Assembly (NCBI RefSeq): GCF_017114825.1
Contig: NZ_JADEVO010000001.1
Span: 1-64,000 of the forward strand
Direction: 5' to 3'
DNA: 64,000 nt
DNA from: Pseudomonas gregormendelii
GTDB taxonomy: Bacteria > Pseudomonadota > Gammaproteobacteria > Pseudomonadales > Pseudomonadaceae
Positions 1 through 8,882 of this stretch are shown piece after piece (within the stretch, counting starts at the first letter, position 1; every line of letters begins with the position of its first letter). The position numbers were made by a program, and so were the translations under genes. Under the pieces are notes generated by a model. That model did not search any database. It was not told where the DNA came from and saw only the letters and a program-made list of their open reading frames with translations.

Positions 1-83
1 CCCATCCCGAACTCAGCAGTGAAACGATGCATCGCCGATGGTAGTGTGGGGTTTCCCCATGTGAGAGTAGGTCATCGTCAAGA
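1..83 (+). rRNA. rrf: 5S ribosomal RNA, 3' part
   Basis: The window opens inside a 5S rRNA. The conserved internal segment CCCATCCCGAACTCAG and the 3' arm GGTCATCGTCAAG are both present. The 5' 30-35 bases lie outside the window. A terminator follows about 10 bases later, so this is the end of an rRNA operon. The exact 3' end is uncertain by a few bases. Confidence 0.95.
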
Positions 84-93
84 TTAAATTCCG

Positions 94-126
94 AAACCCC
101 TATCTGCGTATGCAGGTAGGGGTTTT
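94..126 (+). terminator. Rho-independent terminator of the rRNA operon
   Basis: A stem (CCCCTATCTGC / GCAGGTAGGGG, 4-base loop) is followed by GTTTTGCTTTT. It sits directly after the 5S gene, so it most likely ends the rRNA operon. Confidence 0.85.
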
Positions 127-230
127 GCTTTTGTCTGGAACAAAAGCAACTATTTGCAGCACAAATAGGCACAGTTATTTTCAGTTCAGGACACTAGAAT
201 AGGTCCAACTATTTCGGAGCCAGCGCCTTT

Positions 231-890
231 ATGCCAGATTCGGTTGACGCCCCCGGGCTGTCAGAATTACCGCTGGAAGACTTGGTAGCCTGTCATGAGT
301 GCGACCTGCTGATGCGCAAGCCGCAGCTCGCCCATGGCGAGAAAGCGCTGTGTCCTCGTTGTGGCTATGAACTCTACGCGCACCGGCATAACGTCGTGCA
401 ACGCAGTCTCGCCCTGGTGATCGCCGCTCTTCTGTTGTTTATCCCGGCGAACTTTTTACCCATCATGGAGCTCAATCTACTCGGACAATCGTCGCAAGAC
501 ACTGTCTGGAGCGGTGTTGTGGGGTTGTTCGACACCGGCATGCAAGGCGTGTCGGTCGTCGTGTTCCTGTGCAGCATGGCCATCCCGCTGCTCAAGTTGC
601 TGTGCCAGCTGGCGGTATTGCTGAGCATTCGCTTTGACGTCGGCCGCAGTTACGGTTTGTTGCTATATCGCATTTATCACCATTTGCGCGACTGGGGCAT
701 GCTTGAGGTCTATCTCATGGGCGTCCTGGTTGCGATCGTGAAGCTGGCAGATATGGCAGAGATTACCGTCGGACTCGGTTTGGCATGTTTCATCAGTTTG
801 TTGTTGGTTCAGGTCTGGCTGGAAGTGGTGATGTCGCCCCACCAGATCTGGCAGGCTCTATCAGGAGAGGATGCCCATGCGGGCGATTGA
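231..890 (+). CDS. pqiA: PqiA/LetA-type membrane protein, first half
   Basis: A 219-residue inner-membrane protein of the PqiA family. It starts with a four-cysteine zinc-ribbon-like segment (CHEC near residue 21, CPRC near 41), followed by about four hydrophobic segments. In E. coli, PqiA and LetA (YebS) are single proteins of about 420 residues made of two such halves and work with an MCE-domain partner in lipid traffic across the periplasm. Here the halves are separate genes. The second half overlaps this stop codon and an MCE gene follows, so the three form one operon. The start has a GGAG about 12 bases upstream, which is rather far. Confidence 0.88.
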   Translation: MPDSVDAPGLSELPLEDLVACHECDLLMRKPQLAHGEKALCPRCGYELYAHRHNVVQRSLALVIAALLLFIPANFLPIMELNLLGQSSQDTVWSGVVGLFDTGMQGVSVVVFLCSMAIPLLKLLCQLAVLLSIRFDVGRSYGLLLYRIYHHLRDWGMLEVYLMGVLVAIVKLADMAEITVGLGLACFISLLLVQVWLEVVMSPHQIWQALSGEDAHAGD

Positions 891-1500
891 TGCAGGCATT
901 CTGATTTGCACCGAATGCCATGAGTTGAACAGGCAGGACGCTGACACCGACGAGCAGGTCTGTACTCGATGTGGTGCGTTAGTCCATGAGCGCCGTCCGA
1001 ACAGCCTGGTGCGAACCTGGGCGCTACTGATTACTGCTGCGATTTTGTATATCCCGGCCAATGTATTGCCCATCATGACGGTTACCTCCCTGGGGCAGGG
1101 CGATCCCAGCACCATCATGTCCGGGGTGATCCAGCTGGTTCAGCACGGCATGATCCCCATTGCAGCCGTGGTGTTCATTGCCAGCATCGTCGTGCCGACC
1201 TTCAAACTGGTAGGCATTGCATTGCTGTTGTTCTCGGTACAACGCCACCAGCCGCTGTCGGCCCGCCAGCGCATTCTGATGTACCGCTTTATTGAATTCA
1301 TTGGCCGCTGGTCGATGCTCGATATCTTTGTGATCGCCATTCTCGTGGCGGTCGTGAATTTCGGACGGCTTGCCAGCGTCGAAGCCAATCTTGGTGCCAT
1401 TGCGTTCGCCAGTGTGGTGATTCTGACGATGCTTGCTGCAGTTACTTTCGATCCCCGACTGATTTGGGATAACACGGAGTCGGACGACGACCATGACTGA
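877..1500 (+). CDS. pqiA: PqiA/LetA-type membrane protein, second half
   Basis: About 207 residues, homologous to the second half of E. coli PqiA/LetA. It has its own CxxC pair (CTEC and CTRC, within the first 35 residues) and then four hydrophobic segments. I prefer the ATG at 877 to the one at 871 because the AGGAGAGG ribosome site ends at 870, giving a 6-base spacing. It overlaps the end of the first half by 14 bases and the MCE gene starts before its stop, so translation of the three is probably coupled. The two halves presumably associate in the inner membrane to do what the fused protein does in enterics; that is inference. Confidence 0.87.
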   Translation: MRAIDAGILICTECHELNRQDADTDEQVCTRCGALVHERRPNSLVRTWALLITAAILYIPANVLPIMTVTSLGQGDPSTIMSGVIQLVQHGMIPIAAVVFIASIVVPTFKLVGIALLLFSVQRHQPLSARQRILMYRFIEFIGRWSMLDIFVIAILVAVVNFGRLASVEANLGAIAFASVVILTMLAAVTFDPRLIWDNTESDDDHD

Positions 1501-3796
1501 TTTGCCAACAGCTAAAACCCGACCGGCCTCGAACTGGTCGGCTATCTGGGTGTTACCCCTGATCGCCCTGATCATCGGCGGCTGGCTCGGCTGGCGAGCC
1601 TATAACGAGACCGGCATCGAGGTTCAGGTGCGGTTCGAAAGTGGTGAAGGCATTCAGGCCAACAAGACCGAAGTCGTCTACAAAGGCATGTCGGTGGGTA
1701 AGGTCAAGACCCTTAAACTCGACGACGAAGGCGCCTCCAAAGGCGTGATCGCCACCGTCGAGATGAACAAGGATGTCGAGCAATACCTGCGCACCAGCAC
1801 CCGCTTCTGGCTGGTCAAGCCAAGCGTCACCCTGGCTGGTATTACTGGCCTGGAGACCCTGGTTTCGGGTAACTATGTCGCGATCAGCCCGGGCGAAGGC
1901 GAGCCCACTCGCAAGTTCAAGGCGCTTGCCGAAGAGCCACCGTTATCCGACGCCAAGCCCGGCCTGCACCTGACCATCAAGGCCGACCGACTGGGTTCGC
2001 TCAACCGCGGCAGCCCGGTGTTCTACAAGCAGATCAAGGTCGGCCAGGTGAAAAGCTACCTGTTGTCTGAAGATCAAAGCACTGTTGAGCTCAAGGTCTT
2101 CATTGAGCCTACTTACGCCAATCTGGTGCGTAAACATACCCGTTTCTGGAACGCCAGCGGCATCAGCATCGACGCCAATCTTTCCGGCGTGAAGGTGCGC
2201 AGCGAATCCCTGGCCAGCATCGTTGCAGGCGGTATTGCCTTTGCGACCCCGGAAAACCGCAAGGACAGCCCGGCAACCGATCCGAGTCTGCCGTTCCGGC
2301 TCTATGAAGATTTCGACGCTGCCGCAGCCGGTATCCGTATCAAGGTCAAGCTCAGTGATTTCGAAGGTTTGCAGGCTGGTCGTACGCCGGTCATGTACAA
2401 AGGGATTCAGGTCGGCAACCTGAAGGTGCTCAAGGTCGATCCTGACCTGACGGCGGCCACTGCCGAGCTGACCCTGGACCCGCTGGCCGAGGATTATCTG
2501 GTCGATGGCACTCAGTTCTGGGTGGTCAAACCCTCGATTTCCCTCGCTGGCATCACGGGTCTGGAAGCGCTGGTGAAGGGTAACTACATCGCCATACGCC
2601 CCGGCGACAAGGGGGCGGCGCCGCAGCGTGAATTTGTCGCAAGACCCAAGGCTCCGCCTCTGGACCTGCGCTCACCCGGGCTGCACCTGGTCCTGTTTAC
2701 CGAGAACCTCGGCTCGCTGGAAGTGGGCAGCCCGATTCTCTACAAGCAGGTGAAGGTCGGTTCGGTCCAGAGCTATCAATTCTCCAAGACCCGTAAACAG
2801 CTGGTGATTGGCGTTCACATCGAGAAAGAATATGAAGGCCTGGTCAATGCCTCCAGCCGATTCTGGAATGCGAGTGGCGTCACCCTCACGGGTGGGCTGA
2901 CGGGTGGCATCCAGGTCAAGAGCGAGTCACTGCAAAGCCTGATGGCGGGTGGTATTGCTTTTGAGACACCGCAAGCCAAGGCGCCGTTGCAGAAGCGTAT
3001 CCCCCGGTTCCGCCTGTTCCCCAGCCACGACGAGGCCAACGAGAAAGGCACCCTGGTCACCATCAAGGTCGACCGCGCCGACGGTTTGCGCACCGGCACG
3101 CCTGTGCGGTTCAAGGGGCTGGATGTCGGCAAGATCGAGGACGTTGATCTCACCGATGACCTGCAATCCGTGGTGCTCACCGCGCGAATTACCGAAGTAC
3201 CGGAGCGTATTGCCCGGGTCGGCAGTCAATTCTGGGTGGTCAAGCCGGAGCTGGGTCTGATCAAGACCGCGAACCTTGAAACCCTCGTGACCGGTCAATA
3301 CATTGAGGTGCAGCCCGCGCCGAAGAGCCTGGGCCCGCAGAAGAGTTTCGTGGCCTTATCCAGCCCGCCAGAAATAGCCAAGGTGGAGCCTGGCTTGAGC
3401 CTGGTGTTGAGCGCGGCTCGTCGGGGCTCGTTGAAGATCGGCGTGCCGGTCACCTACCGGGAAGTGGCGGTAGGCAAGGTGACGGGGTATGAGCTGGGGC
3501 AGACAGGGGATCGCGTACTGATCCACATCCTGATTGAACCCAAGTACGCGCCGTTGGTGCGCAGCGGTACGCGGTTCTGGAACTCCAGCGGTTTCGGATT
3601 CGACTATGGACTGTTCAAGGGAGCGACGATGCGCACCGAGTCTCTGGAAACCCTGATTCAGGGTGGCATCGCGTTCGCCACCCCGGATGGCGAGCGCATG
3701 GGTAACCCTGCGCGAGCGGAACAGACATTCCCTTTATTTGATAAGTTCGAAGATGAATGGCTGACCTGGGCGCCGAAGATCGCGATCGGTAAATAA
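1493..3796 (+). CDS. pqiB: MCE-domain lipid transport protein, PqiB/LetB family, six MCE domains
   Basis: A 767-residue protein with an N-terminal membrane anchor (about residues 17-37) and six tandem MCE/MlaD domains. They are marked by repeated (Y/F)K/R..xVG motifs near residues 64, 176, 300, 415, 538 and 653. MCE proteins form hexameric rings; E. coli PqiB has three domains plus a coiled coil, and LetB (YebT) has seven stacked domains. Six domains and no visible long C-terminal coiled coil make this closer to LetB in architecture. The likely role is a periplasmic lipid conduit between inner and outer membrane, with the split PqiA pair as inner-membrane partner. No PqiC-like lipoprotein gene follows; the operon ends at a terminator about 60 bases on. 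Confidence 0.9.
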   Translation: MTDLPTAKTRPASNWSAIWVLPLIALIIGGWLGWRAYNETGIEVQVRFESGEGIQANKTEVVYKGMSVGKVKTLKLDDEGASKGVIATVEMNKDVEQYLRTSTRFWLVKPSVTLAGITGLETLVSGNYVAISPGEGEPTRKFKALAEEPPLSDAKPGLHLTIKADRLGSLNRGSPVFYKQIKVGQVKSYLLSEDQSTVELKVFIEPTYANLVRKHTRFWNASGISIDANLSGVKVRSESLASIVAGGIAFATPENRKDSPATDPSLPFRLYEDFDAAAAGIRIKVKLSDFEGLQAGRTPVMYKGIQVGNLKVLKVDPDLTAATAELTLDPLAEDYLVDGTQFWVVKPSISLAGITGLEALVKGNYIAIRPGDKGAAPQREFVARPKAPPLDLRSPGLHLVLFTENLGSLEVGSPILYKQVKVGSVQSYQFSKTRKQLVIGVHIEKEYEGLVNASSRFWNASGVTLTGGLTGGIQVKSESLQSLMAGGIAFETPQAKAPLQKRIPRFRLFPSHDEANEKGTLVTIKVDRADGLRTGTPVRFKGLDVGKIEDVDLTDDLQSVVLTARITEVPERIARVGSQFWVVKPELGLIKTANLETLVTGQYIEVQPAPKSLGPQKSFVALSSPPEIAKVEPGLSLVLSAARRGSLKIGVPVTYREVAVGKVTGYELGQTGDRVLIHILIEPKYAPLVRSGTRFWNSSGFGFDYGLFKGATMRTESLETLIQGGIAFATPDGERMGNPARAEQTFPLFDKFEDEWLTWAPKIAIGK

Positions 3797-3858
3797 TTAT
3801 CGGCGGCGGTGCTGCCGTCATCGCGAGCAGGCCCTCGCATTCCCCAAGCAGCTTGGAC

Positions 3859-3897
3859 AAAAAAGGCCGCGGTCCATTGGATCGCGGCCTTTTGTTT
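3859..3897. terminator. Bidirectional terminator between pqiB and mksB
   Basis: An 11-bp perfect stem AAAAGGCCGCG / CGCGGCCTTTT with an 11-base loop lies between converging genes. A-run on one side and T-run on the other let it work in both directions. Confidence 0.9.
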
Positions 3898-3910
3898 GGA
3901 TCAGGCAAAT

Positions 3911-6751
3911 TCAGACCGCATCCAGCTCCGGTTCATCGGCTGCCACATTGACCACAGGCTTCACTTCATCGTGACGGCGAATGTATTTCCAGTCCGCCTC
4001 GTCGATGTAAATCCCGTTCGGTCCGCTGCCGCCTTCCAGGTCAATGGCGACGCTGGCGCAAACCTGCGGTTTGACACTCGCCAGAATCGGCACGAAACCC
4101 AGTTGCAGGCTGGTTTCCAGCAAGGCTGCCTGGTTTTTCTCGTCGATGTCCGCCGCTTCGTCGAGGTAGTAGGGCAAGCGCACCCGGCCAGCCTGGTCGC
4201 GGTCCATCAAGTGCAACAACAGGTACATGTTGGTCAGCGCCTTGATGGTCATGGTGGTGCCGTTGGACGCAGCACCATCGATGTCGGTGTGGATGACGGG
4301 CTGGCCGTTGACCTTGGTGATCTCGAATGCCAGTTCAAACAGGTCCTTGAGGCCCAACTGGTTGTGGTTGGCAGCAACCAGGCGTGCCAGATACTCCTTG
4401 GCCTCCTCGTTCCTGTTGTCCTGATCGGCGCTCTGGCTGAGGTCGAATACCGAGAGGGTTTCACCTTCTTCGTACTGGCCGGCACTGTGGATGATCTGGT
4501 CAATGTGTTTCAAAGCTTCCTTGTTCGGCGCTAGCACGATGCGGAAGCTCTGCAGGTTGGACACCTGGCGTTTGTTGATCTCGCGGTTGAACAGGGCCAG
4601 TTGATGCTCAAGGCTGTCGTAGTCGCTGCGGATATTGCGCAGTGTCCGCGCGATGTCAGTGACCGCGGCGCGGCGGGCCTTGCCCAAGGTCAGCGCTTCG
4701 TCGGTGCGATGCGCGTAGGCATTGATCAGCAGTTGCAGGCGCCGCTCCATGTCGTCTTCGCTGTCGAACTTGGCAACACCCTTGAGACGCACCTGGGCGT
4801 AGAGTGCATCGATCTGTCCATCGCTGCGCAACAGTCCCTGCCAGCTGTCCTGGTAGTCATTGAGCAGCGGCAGCAGGTTGTCCATGGAATCGTCGATCGG
4901 GTCCATGAACGGCGTACCGAACGGCAGGTCTGCCGGCAGCAGTTGGCGGCGGCGCAAGGCGTCGTCGAGCGTGCGCTGCTTGGCTTCCATGTCGCCGATC
5001 TGCCGCCCTACCAGTTGCAGCTTGGCCGACAGTTGCTGGACTCGCTCGGTGAATGCATCGCTGGAGCGTTTTAATTCGTCCTGCGCGGCTTCCATCTGGG
5101 CCAGCTGTTCCAGCTTGTCGCCTTCTTCGGCGCTCAGGGTTTGCGAGCGACGGAAATCCTCCAGCGCCTTTTGCGCGTCCAGCACTTGCTGGTACAACGC
5201 TTCGGTCTGGGTCTTGCTCGCCGCGCGGTCGGCGGCCACGGCAGCTTGAGTTTTGAGTTGCTTGAGTTCTTTTTCCAGGCGCTCTTTCTGGTCGCGCAAT
5301 GCGGCGCGGTCAGCCAGGGCTTGCAGGGCCGGCGGCTCGATGTGCGACATATCGATGGACAAGCCAGGCACTTCGAATCGCTCGCCCTTGAAGCTGTCCA
5401 GAATCAGCTCCATGGACTTGACCCACTGTCCGTCCTCATCCAGCGCAATACCGTGTTCACCCAGTGGCAGGCTGAACAGGGCACTGTTGAACAGGCGCAT
5501 CAAGCGCTCGACGTCCTGTTGCGAGAACTCTTCGCGCAGTCGGGCGTAGCTGTTGTTGTCGGCATGATCGAGCTGCTGCTTGACCGACTTCAGGCGTTTT
5601 TCCAGGTCGCGCAGACGCTCTTCGAGGTCTTCGGCGCTGAATTGGCGGGACTGGGCCAGCGCACCGGCCAGTTCGTCGTGCGCATCCTTGGCCGCCAGCA
5701 GTTGCTGTTCCAGGACCTTGACGTCATCGACCAGGGCAAAGCGATTCTTCAGTACCGACAATTCCCCCAGCCAGCGCTGGATGCCGGAAATTTCCCGTTC
5801 CAGGCGCATCAACTCCTGAGTGCCGCCGCGCTGATCGTTTTGCAATGCGTCCTGTTCGTTGCGGTAGTGCTCGGCCTGGATGGTCAGCTCTTCCTTGCGC
5901 GCACTGGCATAGTCCGACCAGGTGCCCAGTAACGAGTCGAGCAGCGGCGAGATGCGGTGCAGTTTGCCGCGCAGGATATTGCGCTGGGTCACGCCGGCCG
6001 CAAGGGCTTCGACCAGCGGGCCGGCCGTGACCAGCGAATTGTAATCCTGCTCCATGCGGCGCACATCGCGGAATGCTTCTTCGCACGCCGCGATGTAGTC
6101 CACGCTGCCGGAGCGCAGACTGTGTTCGAACGCATCGAGGAACAGCTGCTTGAGCTTGGCCGCGGTGATTTCGCGCATGTGCAACAGGTTGATGAACAGC
6201 GCGCGGAACGTCTTCAGGCTTTGTTCGCTGGTGGAGCGCAGTGGAATCAGGGTCAGGTCCAGCGGAATCGATGTGTGACCGCCCACCAGCAAACGACGCA
6301 ATTCATCCGGCTTGAGTTCGTAGGCTTTCAGGCCCTCGCGCTCAAGGTTGGTGAACAGCTCTTTCTGACGCAGGCAGGTGTCGTTCTTCTGGTAGTGCGC
6401 CAGGTCCAGTTTGCCGGCGTAGGCAAAGAACTGGTGACCAAAACCACCGCCCGGGCCGCGACCCACCACGCCGATCACGTGCGGGCCATGGGGCAGGGAC
6501 ACTTCAACGAGGATGTAACTGGTGTCCGAGGCGAAGTAGAAGCGCCGGGATTGTTCCAGGCTGTACTTGCCGAAACTCATGTCCGACATGCGCGCCAGGA
6601 TCGGGAACTGGAGCGCGTTGATCGAGGCGGATTTGCCGAGGTTGTTCGCGCCGTAAACCGACAGCGGCTCTTCCAGCGGGAACAGGCCGAGGCTGTAGCC
6701 GGCGGTATTCAAAAGGGCGAAGCGGCGAATGCCGTAGCGTTCCTTGCTCAT
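3911..6751 (-). CDS. mksB: MksB, SMC-like ATPase of the Mks condensin
   Basis: A 946-residue SMC-type ATPase. Walker A is GANNLGKS (residues 34-41). Long coiled-coil arms follow (roughly 270-740) around a hinge region. The C-terminal head has a signature-like SNGTT (about 830) and Walker B LPYYLDEA (about 859-866). With MksE and MksF it forms a MukBEF-like condensin that compacts and helps segregate the chromosome. The start overlaps the mksE stop by 4 bases (ATGA), so the subunits are translationally coupled. No mksG (TOPRIM nuclease of the Wadjet/Jet plasmid-defence version) lies nearby, which points to the housekeeping form. Confidence 0.92.
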   Translation of the reverse strand: MSKERYGIRRFALLNTAGYSLGLFPLEEPLSVYGANNLGKSASINALQFPILARMSDMSFGKYSLEQSRRFYFASDTSYILVEVSLPHGPHVIGVVGRGPGGGFGHQFFAYAGKLDLAHYQKNDTCLRQKELFTNLEREGLKAYELKPDELRRLLVGGHTSIPLDLTLIPLRSTSEQSLKTFRALFINLLHMREITAAKLKQLFLDAFEHSLRSGSVDYIAACEEAFRDVRRMEQDYNSLVTAGPLVEALAAGVTQRNILRGKLHRISPLLDSLLGTWSDYASARKEELTIQAEHYRNEQDALQNDQRGGTQELMRLEREISGIQRWLGELSVLKNRFALVDDVKVLEQQLLAAKDAHDELAGALAQSRQFSAEDLEERLRDLEKRLKSVKQQLDHADNNSYARLREEFSQQDVERLMRLFNSALFSLPLGEHGIALDEDGQWVKSMELILDSFKGERFEVPGLSIDMSHIEPPALQALADRAALRDQKERLEKELKQLKTQAAVAADRAASKTQTEALYQQVLDAQKALEDFRRSQTLSAEEGDKLEQLAQMEAAQDELKRSSDAFTERVQQLSAKLQLVGRQIGDMEAKQRTLDDALRRRQLLPADLPFGTPFMDPIDDSMDNLLPLLNDYQDSWQGLLRSDGQIDALYAQVRLKGVAKFDSEDDMERRLQLLINAYAHRTDEALTLGKARRAAVTDIARTLRNIRSDYDSLEHQLALFNREINKRQVSNLQSFRIVLAPNKEALKHIDQIIHSAGQYEEGETLSVFDLSQSADQDNRNEEAKEYLARLVAANHNQLGLKDLFELAFEITKVNGQPVIHTDIDGAASNGTTMTIKALTNMYLLLHLMDRDQAGRVRLPYYLDEAADIDEKNQAALLETSLQLGFVPILASVKPQVCASVAIDLEGGSGPNGIYIDEADWKYIRRHDEVKPVVNVAADEPELDAV

Positions 6752-7449
6752 GCGTCGGTCTCCTGTTCTTCGGCAATGGCGCGCGCCATGGCGTCCTCTT
6801 CGCTTTCTTCTTCGAAGTCAGTCAGATCCAGTGGATCATCGGTTTGCAGCAGCTTTTCATCGCTGTCGTCATCGATCAGCAATGGAACCGGCAGCGGCAA
6901 CACGCTGTGCAGACTGGCCGCCAGGTTGCGGTCCTGCTGCACCGACAGGCAGACATCGAGGAAGCGGTGCATCGGCGGCAGGAAGCGATAGACGCCGTTT
7001 TCTTCGCCGGCGAAACCGAGTTGGGTCATGCGGCGCATGATTTTTTCTTCGAGCTCTTCGACAGTTTGCACTTCGGCCTGGATAAACAGGTCGCGGTACT
7101 TTTCCAGTAGCGACGGCAATTCATCGCGACCCAGGCTGCCTCCGTCAAGCACGGCGATCGGGTCCCGCCCCTGATCCGCCAGATGCTCGACCAGAATGAA
7201 AGTAAACAGCGCCAGGCGCTGGGCGGTCTTGTTCACCGCAGCGGCGGCGAGGTCCGGCACGAAGTAATAGAAGCCGCGGGTATCGCAGACCAGCTCGAAC
7301 CCCAATGCCTTGAACAGCGTGCGGTACTGGTCCTGGAAGTTCGACAGTTGCGCGTACAGCTCTGGATCACGGCGGCTGACGTGGTAGCCCTTGAACAGCT
7401 CGCGGAATATCGGTGCCAGCTGGGACAGTTCGGATAGATCAAGATGCAT
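6748..7449 (-). CDS. mksE: MksE, accessory subunit of the Mks condensin
   Basis: About 233 residues starting MHLDLSELSQLAPIF. It has the winged-helix-rich fold expected of MksE/MukE and a very acidic C-terminal tail (about residues 185-233). MksE binds the kleisin MksF and bridges it to the ATPase. I chose the ATG at 7449 because it overlaps the end of mksF by 11 bases and is the first in-frame start with sequence typical of the family; longer in-frame starts lie wholly inside mksF. The gene ends in a 4-base overlap with mksB. Confidence 0.88.
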   Translation of the reverse strand: MHLDLSELSQLAPIFRELFKGYHVSRRDPELYAQLSNFQDQYRTLFKALGFELVCDTRGFYYFVPDLAAAAVNKTAQRLALFTFILVEHLADQGRDPIAVLDGGSLGRDELPSLLEKYRDLFIQAEVQTVEELEEKIMRRMTQLGFAGEENGVYRFLPPMHRFLDVCLSVQQDRNLAASLHSVLPLPVPLLIDDDSDEKLLQTDDPLDLTDFEEESEEDAMARAIAEEQETDA

Positions 7450-8716
7450 GTGGGATGCTCGCGGAATCCTCGGCGGCGCTGTCGCGGGCCGAGAGCAGGG
7501 CGAAGGAGCGCAGGCTGACCTGGTGCTCATGAGTGTGGTAGTCGCGGCGTTCGAGACGCTCGCGCTGGAAACGTTTTTCCCGCGACAGGCGCGAGAACCA
7601 GTACAGCAACTCGTCGGTGGCGCCGTCTGGCTCCTGCTCCAGCAGCCAGGCCATCAGGTCCGGCATCGGCAGGGCGTCTTCGCAGCGTTCAAGCATTTCG
7701 CGAACGGTACGTGGCGCACGCGGGGCTTCGCCTTTCTGGGTTTTGTGAGCCTTGGGGAAACGCGCCGGTTTCGGCTCGAAACGGGCCAGTGCATACACGT
7801 ACGCTTCGACCTGGCTGGCGCTGCCAAGGAAGGTGCTTTGCGGGCGGGTGAACATTGGCATGGCCGCTTGGGGGACCGCGTCCAGGCCTTTGCGCCGGAT
7901 AGCCGACAAGGCCAGCGCCGCGCCACGGGTCACGGCATTGTGCCGACGGGCCTCTTCACGCAACGGCAGGAGCAGTTCGCGGGCGTGGCGCAGGGTCAAC
8001 TGGGCGCTGGTCTGCATTTCGAGGATGCGCGCATGGGTGCGCAGCAGCATGTCGTCGTCGACCAGGTGGCCCAGCCGTTGCTGTTCGGTGAGCATCTTCA
8101 GCAGGACATTCTCGACCTTGCGTACGCCTTGCTCGAAAGCACCGTCGGCATTGACCAGTTGGATCATCGGCTCGACGTATTCGTCCCAGGTCGCCAGCAC
8201 TTCGGCGTAACGCTGGCGCAGGGGAATCTGCCGGTCGCTGGTCTTGGCGCGCTCGGCGACGGCCACAAGAGCCTGTTCGTCGTTGGCAAGTTTCTTCAAA
8301 ACGTCCCGTACGCGCATGTCCAACAGGCGCAATTGACGTGCGAGGTCGTGGCCGTCGCGGATGTCGAACGCATCCTGGATGTAACCGGCCAGGCGCTCGA
8401 GGTGGCGCAAGTAGGCTTCGATTTCCAGACACAGACCCAGGCGGTGCTCACGGCGCAAGTAGGCGAGGAAGTCGTGAATCTGCGCATTGAGCTCGAAACG
8501 GTTCGGGCTTTTTGCCACAGGCACCAGGATGTCGAGGCGAATCCACACATCCAGCAGGCTGGTGATGTCCTGCGGCGTGCTGTCCAGTTGCTGGGCGCCC
8601 AATTGCGTGCGCAGTTCGTTGAGGCTCAACGTGCCCTGGTCGAAGTGCTCGCACAGTGGCTCCAGAAGTGCCCAGTGTTCAGCGAGGGCGCGCAAGACGC
8701 GCTTGGGTTCGATCAT
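7439..8716 (-). CDS. mksF: MksF, kleisin subunit of the Mks condensin
   Basis: A 425-residue, mostly helical protein and first gene of the mksF-mksE-mksB operon. Position and size identify it as the kleisin that closes the MksB ring and recruits MksE. Charged helices at about 130-300 fit the middle region of the family, and the C-terminus is rich in basic residues (KRFQRERLERR). No convincing Shine-Dalgarno lies upstream of the ATG at 8716, so initiation may be weak. The promoter should lie in the 166 bases shared with the divergent holD gene. Confidence 0.85.
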   Translation of the reverse strand: MIEPKRVLRALAEHWALLEPLCEHFDQGTLSLNELRTQLGAQQLDSTPQDITSLLDVWIRLDILVPVAKSPNRFELNAQIHDFLAYLRREHRLGLCLEIEAYLRHLERLAGYIQDAFDIRDGHDLARQLRLLDMRVRDVLKKLANDEQALVAVAERAKTSDRQIPLRQRYAEVLATWDEYVEPMIQLVNADGAFEQGVRKVENVLLKMLTEQQRLGHLVDDDMLLRTHARILEMQTSAQLTLRHARELLLPLREEARRHNAVTRGAALALSAIRRKGLDAVPQAAMPMFTRPQSTFLGSASQVEAYVYALARFEPKPARFPKAHKTQKGEAPRAPRTVREMLERCEDALPMPDLMAWLLEQEPDGATDELLYWFSRLSREKRFQRERLERRDYHTHEHQVSLRSFALLSARDSAAEDSASIPHAS

Positions 8717-8861
8717 CGGAATGGCCGGCTGGTTGGCGATAAAAGCAGCGATTGTACTGCATCGCGCCCATTGCGATTAACTCTCGGGACGGACAGTCGG
8801 CTTTCTGTCGATCAAGCGCGGGCGATCTTGCGAGAAGGGCGGTAGAATCCACGCACTTTAG

Positions 8862-8870
8862 TTATCCACA
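8862..8870 (+). promoter_or_regulatory. Perfect DnaA box in the mksF-holD intergenic region
   Basis: TTATCCACA matches the strong DnaA box consensus exactly. It lies 12 bases before the proposed holD start and about 145 bases upstream of mksF. Function is unproven; one 9-mer match can arise by chance. Confidence 0.4.
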
Positions 8871-8882
8871 AGTGGCCGACCT

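Noticed and set aside
5957..6991. Long plus-strand frame of 344 codons opposite mksB and mksE
   Set aside because: It is antisense to well supported condensin genes; composition (Ala/Gln/Val-rich, no motifs) is that of a GC-rich shadow frame.
3911..8716. mksFEB as a Wadjet plasmid-defence system
   Set aside because: The nuclease gene mksG/jetD is missing.
7391..8845. 484-codon frame opposite mksF
   Set aside because: Antisense to a clear gene; no ribosome site and shadow-type composition.
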